A DNA stretch of 64,000 nt from Bradyrhizobiaceae bacterium. Lineage in GTDB: Bacteria > Pseudomonadota > Alphaproteobacteria > Rhizobiales > Xanthobacteraceae. The DNA lies in the NCBI GenBank assembly GCA_003963145.1, contig RXJJ01000010.1, forward strand, positions 1 through 64,000. Direction: 5' to 3'. A model generated the notes under the pieces. It saw only the letters and a list, made by a program, of their open reading frames with translations. It was not told the DNA's origin and did no database searches. A program made the position numbers and the translations under genes. Below are positions 46,291 through 56,777 of this stretch, in pieces (position 1 is the stretch's first letter; each line of letters opens with the position of its first letter).

Positions 46291-46887
46291 TTGCAGGCTC
46301 TTTTAAAGCTTAGCGGCAAAATCGACGCGTTCACGACGTTTGTGGGACGATGGGTATCGTGGCTGATCGTGCTCGCCGTGATCATCTCGGCGGGCAATGC
46401 GATCATCCGCAAGGTTTTCGACGCCTCCTCCAACGCCTATCTCGAACTGCAATGGGTGCTGTTCGCCATCGTCTTCCTGCTCTGCTCGCCGTGGACCCTG
46501 CTCAGCAACGAGCACATCAAGATCGACATCATCAATCATACGCTTCCGCTGCGGGTTCGCAGCTGGATCGATATGCTTGGCCATATTCTGTTTCTGGTGC
46601 CGTTCTGCGTGGTGCTGATCTGGACCTCCATTCCCTTTTTCCTGACGTCGTTTCATCAGAATGAGCAGTCCTTCAGCGCCGGCGGCCTGCCGCAATGGCC
46701 GGCCAAGTCGTTAATCATGATCGGCATGGCACTGCTCCTGGTGCAGGCCGTTTCGGAAATCATCAAGCGCGCGGCGGTGATGCGCGGAATTCTGCCCGAT
46801 CCCAACAAGCTGGCACTCAGCACGCACGAGCTTGCCGCGCTCGAAGCGGAACGACTCGCCGAAGCCATTTCGTCCGAAAAACCGTGA
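46291..46887 (+). CDS. TRAP transporter small permease (DctQ-type)
   Basis: The 198-residue protein has four hydrophobic segments typical of the small membrane subunit, with FVGRWVSWLIVLAVIISAGNAIIR and ELQWVLFAIVFLLCSPWTLLSNEHIKIDI. It works with the large permease encoded 40 bp later in sodium-driven uptake of an organic acid. The start is TTG at 46291. The two receptor genes of the same system type lie on the opposite strand downstream. Confidence 0.88.
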   Translation: MQALLKLSGKIDAFTTFVGRWVSWLIVLAVIISAGNAIIRKVFDASSNAYLELQWVLFAIVFLLCSPWTLLSNEHIKIDIINHTLPLRVRSWIDMLGHILFLVPFCVVLIWTSIPFFLTSFHQNEQSFSAGGLPQWPAKSLIMIGMALLLVQAVSEIIKRAAVMRGILPDPNKLALSTHELAALEAERLAEAISSEKP

Positions 46888-46927
46888 TCGCCATCCGCAA
46901 AATTTTCAAACCGGGGACACCGCAAGC

Positions 46928-48775
46928 ATGATCGCTATGTTCATTCACTACATGGCGCCGATCATGTTCGTCTCATTGGTGCTTTTCCTTTTGCTCGGCT
47001 ATCCGGTCGCGTTCTCGCTCGCGGCCAACGGCTTGCTGTTCGCCTTTATCGGCATCGAACTGGGACTGTTCAGGCCCGATTTTCTGCAGGCCCTGCCCGA
47101 GCGCGTCTATGGCGTGATGAACAACGAAACGCTGCTCGCGATTCCGTTCTTCACGTTCATGGGGCTGGTGCTCGAACGATCCGGCATGGCTGAAGACCTG
47201 CTGGAAACGATCGGACAATTATTCGGCAGCATCCGGGGCGGCATCGCCTATGCCGTGGTGTTCGTCGGCGCATTGCTGGCTGCGACCACCGGCGTTGTGG
47301 CGGCGTCGGTGATTTCCATGGGCCTGATCTCCTTGCCGATCATGTTGCGCTACGGCTATGACCGCCGGGTCGCCACCGGCGTGATCGCCGCCTCCGGCAC
47401 GCTGGCGCAAATTATCCCGCCATCGCTTGTGCTGATCGTCATGGCGGACCAGCTCGGCCGCTCCGTCGGCGACATGTATGAAGGCGCGTTCATTCCCGGC
47501 ATCGTGCTGTCGATTCTTTACGCGACCTATATTTTTCTGGTCACGCTCATCAAGCCCGCCGCCGTTCCGGGGCTGCCGCTGGAAGCGCAAACGCTGCGCG
47601 AACCGGAAACCGCCGAACACAAGGCGATCCTGCCCCTTGCCGCGCTTTCATCAGCGGCAACGGCCTATTTCTTCGTGGTTAAGCTGGGGCTTTTCGACTG
47701 GACCTCGCCCGTCTTCAACAAGATCTCGGCCAATCCGCAGGTTCTTCACGGATTCTGGTTCCTGATCCTGTTCGTTCTGTTTGCCAAGCCATTCATCGGC
47801 ATCATCCGCACGATGACCATCTCGCTGTATCTCACGCTTGTGGGCGCAACCGCGATCGCACTGGTCGCGATGAGCTTCACCAGCGTCAAGGCCGGCGCGG
47901 ATTATGTCGTGCTGACGATGTCGATCGTGGTGGCCATCTCTTTCGTCCTGGCCGTCATCAACAAACTGCTTGGCCTCAGTTTGCTGTCCAAGCTTGCCGA
48001 GCAGGTCGTCTTTGTCATGGTGCCGCCGCTGGGCCTGATCTTCCTCGTGCTCGGAACCATTTTCATTGGCGTCGCCACGCCGACCGAAGGCGGCGCCATG
48101 GGCGCGGCCGGCGCCATGATCCTGGCGGTCATGAAACGGCGCCTGTCGTGGGATCTCACGCGACAGGCCGCCGAATCCACGGCCAAACTTTCCGCCTTCG
48201 TCATCTTCATCCTGATCGGCGCGCGCGTTTTCTCGCTGACATTCTACGGCGTGGACGGCCACCGCTGGGTCGAGGAACTGCTGGTTTCGCTGCCCGGCGG
48301 ACAGACCGGGTTCCTGATCTTCGTCAATCTCTTCGTGTTCATTCTGGCGTTCTTCCTCGATTTCTTCGAGCTCGCCTTCATCGTCATTCCGCTGCTCGGC
48401 CCCGCAGCGGAAAAACTCGGTATCGACCTGATCTGGTTCGGCGTCATACTCGGCGTCAATATGCAGACCTCGTTCATGCACCCGCCATTCGGATTTGCGC
48501 TGTTCTATCTGCGCTCAGTCGCGCCCAAGGAGCCCTATACCGACCGCGTCAGCGGCAAGCGGATGGAGCCGGTCACCACAGGTCAGATCTACTGGGGCTC
48601 GGTGCCTTTCGTCATCATCCAGGTCATCATGGTCGGCCTCGTGATCGCCTTCCCCTCCATGGTGATGCACTACAAGGGAACGCTTTCCACCGTCGATCCC
48701 AACAAGGTGGACTTCCAGATCCAGACGCCCGACATGCCGCCGCCACTCGATCTCGGTCCGGTCCAGATCAAGTAA
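46928..48775 (+). CDS. TRAP transporter large permease (DctM-type, extended)
   Basis: The 615-residue membrane protein is longer than ordinary DctM (about 430). It resembles the mannitol/chloroaromatic-type subclass, with about 14 predicted segments. It starts LGYPVAFSLAANGLLFAFIG and includes YDRRVATGVIAASGTLAQIIPPSLVLIVMADQLGRS and GVATPTEGGAMGAAGAM. The ATG at 46928 is preferred because upstream codons overlap the small permease gene. A strong bidirectional terminator follows. Substrate is inferred from the adjacent TakP-like receptors to be an alpha-keto or hydroxy acid. Confidence 0.9.
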   Translation: MIAMFIHYMAPIMFVSLVLFLLLGYPVAFSLAANGLLFAFIGIELGLFRPDFLQALPERVYGVMNNETLLAIPFFTFMGLVLERSGMAEDLLETIGQLFGSIRGGIAYAVVFVGALLAATTGVVAASVISMGLISLPIMLRYGYDRRVATGVIAASGTLAQIIPPSLVLIVMADQLGRSVGDMYEGAFIPGIVLSILYATYIFLVTLIKPAAVPGLPLEAQTLREPETAEHKAILPLAALSSAATAYFFVVKLGLFDWTSPVFNKISANPQVLHGFWFLILFVLFAKPFIGIIRTMTISLYLTLVGATAIALVAMSFTSVKAGADYVVLTMSIVVAISFVLAVINKLLGLSLLSKLAEQVVFVMVPPLGLIFLVLGTIFIGVATPTEGGAMGAAGAMILAVMKRRLSWDLTRQAAESTAKLSAFVIFILIGARVFSLTFYGVDGHRWVEELLVSLPGGQTGFLIFVNLFVFILAFFLDFFELAFIVIPLLGPAAEKLGIDLIWFGVILGVNMQTSFMHPPFGFALFYLRSVAPKEPYTDRVSGKRMEPVTTGQIYWGSVPFVIIQVIMVGLVIAFPSMVMHYKGTLSTVDPNKVDFQIQTPDMPPPLDLGPVQIK

Positions 48776-48785
48776 GCAAAAAAAA

Positions 48786-48807
48786 CCGGCCTTCTGACGA
48801 AGGCCGG
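48786..48807. terminator. Bidirectional intrinsic terminator between convergent TRAP genes
   Basis: A perfect 9-bp stem, CCGGCCTTC (48786-48794) with GAAGGCCGG (48799-48807), encloses the loop TGAC. It is flanked by an A run on the left and ATTTTTC on the right, so it can stop transcripts from both directions. Confidence 0.92.
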
Positions 48808-48830
48808 ATTTTTCATTTGTCTGTTCTCGA

Positions 48831-49922
48831 TCAGGTGCGGGTACGCGAGCGGATCTGAAAACTGTCGAAAGTGTATTCGGCGACCTGCCACCACAGATAA
48901 CCGTCACCGCGAAATGCTTGCATCGCCTCGATCGATGTCTTGAAGTCCGGATTCTTCGCCGAAATTTCCGTCCACAATTCGTTTGTGGCCTTCAGGCTTG
49001 CTTCCAGAATTTCGTTGCTGAAGGGCCGCAGCTGCACGCCGCCGGCGACAAGGCGCTTGAGCGCCGCCGGATTTTGCACGTCATAACGCGCCGCCATATA
49101 GGTATTGGCGTTCGCCATCGCATTGGCGAGGATCGCCTGATAATTCTTCGGCAGCGAGTTCCATTTCTTCAGATTGGTGAAGGCATGGATCATCGGACCG
49201 CCTTCCCAGAAACCGGGGTAATAATAAAACGGCGCGACCTTGTTGAAGCCGAGCTTCTCGTCGTCATAGGGACCGACCCATTCGGCGGCGTCGATCGTGC
49301 CCTTCTCCAGCGCCGGATAGATATCGCCTCCCGCCAGCTGCTGCGGCACGACGCCGAGTTTCGCCAGCACCTGCCCTGCAATGCCGCCGATCCGCATTTT
49401 CAATCCCGAAAGATCGGCCACGGTCCTGATTTCCTTGCGAAACCAGCCGCCCATCTGGGTATTGGTATTGCCGCACGCGTGCCCGATCACACCGTATTTC
49501 TTGAAAAACGCGTTGCCGAGCTGCTCGCCGCCGCCCTGAAGCCACCACGCATTCTGCATCCGCGCATTGAGGCCGAACGGCACCGAGCCGTAGATCGCGA
49601 AGGTCGGGTCCTTGCCGACATAATAATAGGCAACCGTGTGGCACATCTCGACCGTGTCATTGGACACAGCGTCGAACGCCTGAAGCCCAGGCACGATTTC
49701 ACCCGCCGCAAAAACCTGAATCTGAAATTTGTTGTCGGTCATCTCGGCAACCTGCTTGGCCATGTATTCGGCCGCGCCGTAGATGGTATCGAGCGATTTG
49801 GGGAAGCTGGACGTCAGCCGCCACTTGATCTCGGGCGCGGACTGGGCGATCGCCGGCGACGCCACGGCGGTGGCCGCCGCTGCGCCGGCTGCCGACACTT
49901 TCAAAAAATCACGACGTTTCAT
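48831..49922 (-). CDS. TakP-like TRAP substrate-binding protein (copy 1)
   Basis: The 363-residue periplasmic receptor starts with a Tat-type signal ([26 protein letters not shown]). It continues as DctP-type family Tak[62 protein letters not shown] and [30 protein letters not shown]. TakP binds alpha-keto acids in Rhodobacter. It is convergent with the permease genes. A nearly identical paralogue lies 135 bp upstream on the same strand. Confidence 0.9.
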   Translation of the reverse strand: MKRRDFLKVSAAGAAAATAVASPAIAQSAPEIKWRLTSSFPKSLDTIYGAAEYMAKQVAEMTDNKFQIQVFAAGEIVPGLQAFDAVSNDTVEMCHTVAYYYVGKDPTFAIYGSVPFGLNARMQNAWWLQGGGEQLGNAFFKKYGVIGHACGNTNTQMGGWFRKEIRTVADLSGLKMRIGGIAGQVLAKLGVVPQQLAGGDIYPALEKGTIDAAEWVGPYDDEKLGFNKVAPFYYYPGFWEGGPMIHAFTNLKKWNSLPKNYQAILANAMANANTYMAARYDVQNPAALKRLVAGGVQLRPFSNEILEASLKATNELWTEISAKNPDFKTSIEAMQAFRGDGYLWWQVAEYTFDSFQIRSRTRT

Positions 49923-50001
49923 AAGGGCATCTCCTCATGCCGGCTTTTTTTGAAGGTCCGGCGTAAGGCGCAGCATGCCGCAGGCCCTCGAAATAGCAAG
50001 A

Positions 50002-50029
50002 GACCCGGCCCTCTTGCGAGAGCCGGGTC
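50002..50029 (-). terminator. Intrinsic terminator downstream of TRAP receptor copy 2
   Basis: GACCCGGC (50002-50009) pairs with GCCGGGTC (50022-50029) around a 12-base loop. On the minus strand the stem is followed by TCTTGCTATTTC, moderately U-rich. It separates the two receptor genes into different transcripts. Confidence 0.7.
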
Positions 50030-50057
50030 CCATCTAGACATTCCGACGAAGTTTGGA

Positions 50058-51239
<1,182 letters not shown>

Positions 51240-51294
51240 CTAAACCATAGTCGCATAAAGAAAATCGGCGGCGCAGCTTTAACCGGGCGTGGTT

Positions 51295-52440
51295 TTATGC
51301 TGCGGATGGCTGGAGCGCGAGACGCTCCTTGATGCGCTCACAGATCGCCCGATAGATCGCGGCGTGCGGGCCATCCGGATCGCTTTCCACGACCGGCGTG
51401 CCGGCATCGGAGGTTTCCCGAATCGCCATATGCAGCGGAACTTCGCCGAGGAACGGCACCTTCAGCCGCTCCGCTTCATGGCGCGCGCCGCCATGGCCGA
51501 AAATGTCCGACCGGGTGCCGCATTCGGGACACTGGAAATAGCTCATGTTCTCGACAATGCCGAGGGTGGGGACGCCGACCTTGGCGAACATCGCAATGCC
51601 GCGTCGCGCATCGATCAACGCAAGGTCCTGCGGCGTGGAGACAATGATCGCGCCTTTCAGCGGCACCTGCTGGGCGAGCGTAAGCTGGGCGTCGCCAGTG
51701 CCGGGCGGCATGTCCACGATCAGAACGTCGAGCGTGCCCCATGCCACGTCCCACAACATCTGGCGAACCGCCGACATTACCATCGGGCCGCGCCAGACCA
51801 TCGGCGTCTCCTCGCCGACCAGAAAGCCGATCGACATCAGCGGCATGCCGAATCGTCGGATCGGAATCATCTTCTTGTCGTCATCGACCGTCGGCTTCTC
51901 GTTGATGCCGGTGAGACGCGGAACCGACGGCCCGTAAATATCGGCATCGAGCAACCCCACACGTAAGCCGAGATCGCGCAGCCCAAGTGCGATGTTGAGT
52001 GCGGTGGTGGATTTGCCGACCCCGCCCTTGCCGGAAGCAACCGCGATGATGGCGCCGATGCCGGGAATCGCCATCTGTTTGCCCATCGGGGAATCGCCTG
52101 GAACGGCCTGTGGCTGGTGCGACGCCACCGGCTTCACGCCCGATCCGGGTGCATGATGCGTATGACCCTGATGCGGCGCAGGCGTTGCGCCGGGCTTGCG
52201 TTCGGCTGTCAGCGCCACCATCACCGTGGTCACGCCGGGAATGCCGCGCACCGCCTCCTCGGCTCGCGTTCTGACATCTTCCCACACACGGGCCTCGGCT
52301 GCATCGACGTTGATCGAGAAGAACACCTTGCCGTCACTGGCCGTGATCTCGGAGAGCACCTTGGCGACGCTGAGCGGCACACCGCGCGGGGTTGGGATCT
52401 TGCCGAGGCTGTCGAGGACCTGCTGTTTCGTTACGCTCAA
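51295..52440 (-). CDS. mrp: Mrp/ApbC-type Fe-S cluster carrier ATPase
   Basis: The 381-residue protein has an N-terminal MIP18/DUF59 domain (about 1-85), a His/Pro-rich linker and a ParA-like ATPase domain. The deviant P-loop is VASGKGGVGKSTTALNIALGL, with DMPPGTGDAQLTLAQ and a Cys pair FQCPECGTRSDIFGHGGA that binds the transferred Fe-S cluster. It assembles or carries iron-sulfur clusters in the cytoplasm. It is transcribed leftward with no evident operon partner. Confidence 0.93.
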   Translation of the reverse strand: MSVTKQQVLDSLGKIPTPRGVPLSVAKVLSEITASDGKVFFSINVDAAEARVWEDVRTRAEEAVRGIPGVTTVMVALTAERKPGATPAPHQGHTHHAPGSGVKPVASHQPQAVPGDSPMGKQMAIPGIGAIIAVASGKGGVGKSTTALNIALGLRDLGLRVGLLDADIYGPSVPRLTGINEKPTVDDDKKMIPIRRFGMPLMSIGFLVGEETPMVWRGPMVMSAVRQMLWDVAWGTLDVLIVDMPPGTGDAQLTLAQQVPLKGAIIVSTPQDLALIDARRGIAMFAKVGVPTLGIVENMSYFQCPECGTRSDIFGHGGARHEAERLKVPFLGEVPLHMAIRETSDAGTPVVESDPDGPHAAIYRAICERIKERLALQPSAA

Positions 52441-52630
52441 CCTGCTGTCTCCTTGCGGACATCAAACGATGGAGAGGGCCGAAGGCCACTTGCACCGCAC
52501 CAAGGGGGTTTCATGGAATTTATCACTCTCCCTATATGTGAGTCACCTTTGCCTTTGCCAATCTATTGTTGTCGAGGGAGTCTAAGCCCGCTTTAATGCT
52601 GCGTTTCAGCCGAACGCACACGGAGCCGCC

Positions 52631-53335
52631 ATGATTTCGCACACCGAAATCCTTCTCAGACTGGTGTCGGCGGCCGCGCTCGGCAGCCTTGTCGGATTTG
52701 AGCGCGAACGTCTGCTCTGGGCGGCGGGGATTCGCACGCATATGCTGGTGTGTGTCGGCTCGTGCCTGATCATGATCGTGTCCGCCTTCGGCTTTGCGGA
52801 TGTCCTTGGTCAGGAGCACACGGTCCTCGACCCCTCACGCGTCGCCGCCCAGGTCGTGTCCGGCATTGGCTTTCTCGGAGCGGGTTCGATCCTGGCGCGC
52901 GGCGAAATTGTCAAAGGTCTGACCACCGCCGCAAGCATCTGGACCGTCGCCGCGATCGGACTTGCCATCGGCGGCGGGCTCTATTTCGCAGGCATCGCCT
53001 CCACCATCGTCATCCTCATCATTCTGGCGGGCGTCAAACCGCTTGAGGAGGCGTACCGCGCGCGCAACCAGACCTGCCAGTTCAGGATCACCGCCGAGCA
53101 AGGCGGCCTCACCCTCGATGACATACGGCAGACACTGGAGGTGCGCCCCGCGCAGATCAAAAGATTTGTGATCGAAAATCGTAACGAGGACGGCACCGAA
53201 GATATTCTTGTGCTTCTGACCAAGGTGTCCTCGCAGGACATCGCGGGTTTCAGAGGCAAACTCAACGATCTGACGGCCGTGCGGACCGTCGATCTCCTCA
53301 GGCGCAGCGCTGACAGTGCTGCAGGAGGCACCTGA
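52631..53335 (+). CDS. MgtC/SapB-family protein, long form
   Basis: The 234-residue protein has the MgtC membrane domain: ALGSLVGFERERLLWAAGIRTHMLV, VVSGIGFLGAGSILARGEIVKGLTTAASIWTVAAIG. A soluble C-terminal domain follows (about residues 150-234, QFRITAEQGGLTLDDIRQTLEV..., ACT-like). It is the second MgtC-type gene in the window and differs from the short form at 8919 by that extra domain. The true MgtC group also has such a C-terminus. Confidence 0.88.
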   Translation: MISHTEILLRLVSAAALGSLVGFERERLLWAAGIRTHMLVCVGSCLIMIVSAFGFADVLGQEHTVLDPSRVAAQVVSGIGFLGAGSILARGEIVKGLTTAASIWTVAAIGLAIGGGLYFAGIASTIVILIILAGVKPLEEAYRARNQTCQFRITAEQGGLTLDDIRQTLEVRPAQIKRFVIENRNEDGTEDILVLLTKVSSQDIAGFRGKLNDLTAVRTVDLLRRSADSAAGGT

Positions 53336-53517
53336 CAACCGATATTCATCGGTTTTGTGCCGCCAACACCTCCAGTCTTAATGTGAGCCGCCGCCGGCAA
53401 ATTTACACTTCGTTAACCTGATTAATTTGAGGTTTAAGCCACCTCTTAATGTTTTCACGCCAGAAATAGAGCGCCGGAAAATCGGCCTCGCGTTGCGTTT
53501 GGGATTTTCGTTCGTTC

Positions 53518-55095
53518 ATGAGTGACCTCGTACCGCTGCCTTCGGACACTGCAGCCGGCGCGCCGGCTCGTCATCGGCGGGCCGCCACGCAGCGCGTTCG
53601 CGAAGCCCGCGATCGGCTGACATCGACCAGCGGCACACGTCCGGCTTTCGACCACGAATTGCTCCGCCAATACGCGCAAACGAGGCTCTCCGCTTCGCTC
53701 GTCGTGATGCTTCTGGTGATCGCGACGGGAATCCTCGCCTCCCTGTGGATTTCGCCGCTCAACGCCGGCATCTGGACCTGCGGCATCCTTATCATTCACG
53801 CGCTGGTGATCCGCTACTGCAATAAATTTCTGGGCATTCCCTCGTCCGCGCCCGACATCACCCGCAAATGGCGGCTGCGCTTCGTGCTGCTCGATCTGCT
53901 TTACGGTCTTGCCTGGACCGTGATCCTGCTTCACCCCTCCGGCGTCGATGCGGTGTCGAACACCCTGATGCTGTTCGTGATGCTGCTGGTGGTCGCGGTT
54001 TCCAGCATGCTGGCGGCGAGCCTGCCCATCGCCGCCTTCGCAGCGACGATACCCGTGACAGTCGCGGTCGCCGTCAATTTCGTGATGCGCGGAACGCTCG
54101 ACGATTATATTCTCGCGGCGCTGGCCGTGACCGCGGAGTGTTACTTCGGTCTGCTCGCCCACAGGCTGCACTCGAACACACTCGCCACGCTGCAAGCGCG
54201 TGCCGAAAAGGACGCCTTGATCGGCGAGCTTGAACAGGCCAAGGCGATTTCCGACGAGGCACGCCACCGTGCCGAAGCGGCGAACGTCTCCAAATCGCGC
54301 TTCCTCGCGCAGATGAGCCACGAACTGCGCACGCCGCTGAACGCCATTCTCGGATTTTCCGAAGTGATGAAGAGCGAAATCTTCGGCGCGCATGCGGTGC
54401 CCGTTTACAAGGAATATTCCGCCGACATTCATAATTCCGGCGTTCACCTGCTCAATCTCATCAACGAGATTCTCGATCTGTCGCGCATTGAGGCGGGACG
54501 TTATGAATTGAACGAGGAGCCCGTGTCGCTCGCACATGTGGTGGCGGACTGCCATCATCTGCTCAAGCTGCGCGCCTCCAGCCGCAACATCGTCATCCAT
54601 GAGATGTTCGAGCAGGACATGCCGAAGCTGTGGGGCGACGAGCGTGCGGTGCGCCAGATCGTGCTCAACCTGTTGTCCAATTCGATCAAGTTCACGCCGC
54701 AGGGCGGCGAAATCTGGCTCAAGGTGGGTTGGACCGCGTCCGGCGGACAATATCTCAGCGTCAAGGATAACGGTCCGGGCATTCCCGAAGACGAAATCCC
54801 GATCGTGCTCGCCTCCTTCGGCCAGGGCTCGAACTCGATCAAGTCCGCCGAACAGGGCGCGGGGCTTGGCCTTCCGATCGCGAAAAACCTCGTGGACATG
54901 CATGGCGGAACTTTCACCATAAAGTCCAAGCTGCGGATCGGCACCGAGGTCATCATCACATTCCCGCCGGAGCGGGTGATGAGCGCGCTGGCGCCAATGT
55001 CGGACGATTCTCCCCCGCTTCAGCCTGAACCCCTGACCAGCGAGAAAAGCCGCCCCCGGCACAGGCCGATCATGAGCGCCGGCACCGGACTTTAA
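53518..55095 (+). CDS. Membrane sensor histidine kinase (HisKA/HATPase_c)
   Basis: The 525-residue kinase has about six membrane helices (residues about 60-220), a short coiled coil, and a HisKA domain with the phospho-acceptor His268 in AQMSHELRTPLNAILGFSEVM. The ATPase domain follows: N-box LNLLSNSIKFTPQGGE, G1 SVKDNGPGIPEDEIP and G2 GAGLGLPIAKNLVDMHGG. There is no PAS or HAMP domain. It resembles PleC/DivJ-like kinases of alphaproteobacteria in its HisKA sequence. No response regulator gene lies next to it, so the partner is unknown. Confidence 0.92.
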   Translation: MSDLVPLPSDTAAGAPARHRRAATQRVREARDRLTSTSGTRPAFDHELLRQYAQTRLSASLVVMLLVIATGILASLWISPLNAGIWTCGILIIHALVIRYCNKFLGIPSSAPDITRKWRLRFVLLDLLYGLAWTVILLHPSGVDAVSNTLMLFVMLLVVAVSSMLAASLPIAAFAATIPVTVAVAVNFVMRGTLDDYILAALAVTAECYFGLLAHRLHSNTLATLQARAEKDALIGELEQAKAISDEARHRAEAANVSKSRFLAQMSHELRTPLNAILGFSEVMKSEIFGAHAVPVYKEYSADIHNSGVHLLNLINEILDLSRIEAGRYELNEEPVSLAHVVADCHHLLKLRASSRNIVIHEMFEQDMPKLWGDERAVRQIVLNLLSNSIKFTPQGGEIWLKVGWTASGGQYLSVKDNGPGIPEDEIPIVLASFGQGSNSIKSAEQGAGLGLPIAKNLVDMHGGTFTIKSKLRIGTEVIITFPPERVMSALAPMSDDSPPLQPEPLTSEKSRPRHRPIMSAGTGL

Positions 55096-55141
55096 GAACG
55101 AGCAGTCTGATGAAATGCATAGTTAGTGCGGCAGGTGCGGC

Positions 55142-55657
55142 GTGACACGTTTGCTGATGGCGATGGCGATACTGGTGGCGAGCGCGGGCTCGATCTTCGC
55201 CGTGCAGGAGCCGGCTGTCTTCCACGGCGTGGCGCGCTCGATGCTCAAGACGATCAGCCTGCATCTGAACCGGAACAATATCCGCGCTGTCGAAGTCGCC
55301 CGAGCCGCGAGTGGCGATTTCATTCTGCACGCCAAGGTCAATGGCGTCGGCACGCCGATGGTGATCGACACAGGCGCGACATCGGTGGTGCTGACCTACG
55401 AGACGGCAAAGGCCGTGGGGCTGCCCATCGAGCTTGCGGATTTCGACACAGAGATTGAAACCGCAGGCGGCCGCGTGAAAGCGGCGCGGCTGACGCTCGA
55501 CCGCCTCGCGGTCGGCAAGCTGGTGGAATTGTCGGTGCCGGCGCTGGTGGTGCCGCGCGGGCAGATGAAAACCAATCTGCTCGGCATGAGCTTCCTCAAC
55601 CGGCTGGAAAGCTGGGAAGTGCGTCCCGACAAATTATTGCTGCACGGCTATCCGTAA
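55142..55657 (+). CDS. Retropepsin-like aspartic protease (TIGR02281-type)
   Basis: The 171-residue protein has an N-terminal hydrophobic anchor (LLMAMAILVASAGSIFA) and a clan AA aspartic protease domain. The catalytic D-T-G is in GVGTPMVIDTGATSVVLTYETA (about residues 74-95), followed by LLGMSFLNRLESWEV. Such single-domain proteins probably dimerise like retropepsins and act in the periplasm. GTG at 55142 is the start. It lies 46 bp after the histidine kinase on the same strand. Confidence 0.87.
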   Translation: MTRLLMAMAILVASAGSIFAVQEPAVFHGVARSMLKTISLHLNRNNIRAVEVARAASGDFILHAKVNGVGTPMVIDTGATSVVLTYETAKAVGLPIELADFDTEIETAGGRVKAARLTLDRLAVGKLVELSVPALVVPRGQMKTNLLGMSFLNRLESWEVRPDKLLLHGYP

Positions 55658-55663
55658 CACCGT

Positions 55664-56716
55664 TCAGGCGGCTTCGGATTCCATATCCGCGTCGCCGATC
55701 CGCCCGATCGCATCGCGCAAGGCCTCGAGACTCGCGTCCGCGCCGGTGCAATTTTCGGCCAGGGCCCGGCGGAAAGCACGCGCACCCGGCACGCCATGAA
55801 ACGCGCCGACCAGATGCCGCGTGATAGCGTGCAGCCGCACGCCCTGTTCACGCTGCGCCTCGATATAAGGAAACAGCGCCTCCAGCGCCGCGCGCATCGA
55901 GGCGAAAGGCGCTGGTTCGCCGAAAACCCGAGAGTCGACATTGATCAGCCGCCACGGCTCCTGATAAGCGGCGCGGCCGAGCATCACCCCATCGACGTGA
56001 TCGAGATGCGCCCTCGCCTCCTCGAGGCTGCCGATGCCGCCATTGATGGCGATCGGCACATGCGGCATCGCCGCCTTGAGACGATAGACGCGCTGGTAGT
56101 CGAGCGGCGGGATGTCGCGGTTCTGTTTCGGCGACAGGCCCTCCAGCCACGCCTTGCGCGCATGCACGATCAATCCGTCTGCCCCCGCATCGACAACACC
56201 GCGCGCCAATGTGTCGAGGGCGACTTCCGGGTCCTGATTGTCGATGCCGATGCGGCACTTGACCGTCACCGGAACGCTAACGGCCCACTTCATTGCCGCG
56301 ACGCATTCGGCGACAAGCTGCGGCTCCGCCATCAGGCACGCGCCGAAGCGGCCGTCCTGCACCCGGTCCGACGGACACCCGACATTGAGATTGATTTCGT
56401 CGTAGCCGAAATCCTCGCCGATCTTCGCGGCTGCGGCGAGGTCCTGCGGGTTCGAGCCGCCGAGCTGCAACGCCACCGGATGTTCGCTCGGATCAAACCC
56501 GAGCAGCCGCGCGCGGTCGCCATGGATCACGGCACCCGTCGTCAGCATCTCGGTATAAAGTCTTGCGTGGCGGCTCAGCAGGCGATGGAAAACGCGGCAA
56601 TGACGGTCGGTCCAGTCCATCATCGGGGCCACGCTGAAGCGCCAGGACGGGCCAAGCCCCTCCTGATCTGTTAAATCAAGCGTTTTCAACGTCTTATCTG
56701 ACACTCTTCGACTCAA
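55664..56716 (-). CDS. dusA: tRNA-dihydrouridine(20/20a) synthase
   Basis: The roughly 350-residue flavoenzyme has FSVAPMMDWTDRHCR near residue 27, the catalytic Cys in NVGCPSDRVQDGRFGACLMAEP, VTVKCRIGID and a GGIGSLEEARAHLDHVDGVMLGRAAYQ phosphate-binding region. It reduces uridine in the tRNA D-loop. The DusA subgroup is indicated by NVGCPSDRVQ-GRFGACLMA. The exact start is uncertain (TTG 56716 or GTG 56704). Convergent with the protease gene. Confidence 0.92.
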   Translation of the reverse strand: MSRRVSDKTLKTLDLTDQEGLGPSWRFSVAPMMDWTDRHCRVFHRLLSRHARLYTEMLTTGAVIHGDRARLLGFDPSEHPVALQLGGSNPQDLAAAAKIGEDFGYDEINLNVGCPSDRVQDGRFGACLMAEPQLVAECVAAMKWAVSVPVTVKCRIGIDNQDPEVALDTLARGVVDAGADGLIVHARKAWLEGLSPKQNRDIPPLDYQRVYRLKAAMPHVPIAINGGIGSLEEARAHLDHVDGVMLGRAAYQEPWRLINVDSRVFGEPAPFASMRAALEALFPYIEAQREQGVRLHAITRHLVGAFHGVPGARAFRRALAENCTGADASLEALRDAIGRIGDADMESEAA

Positions 56717-56777
56717 TCCAAAACGCGGCGCGCGTCGAGATGTAACACGGATATAGCGATGCGCCGAGCCTCCACCA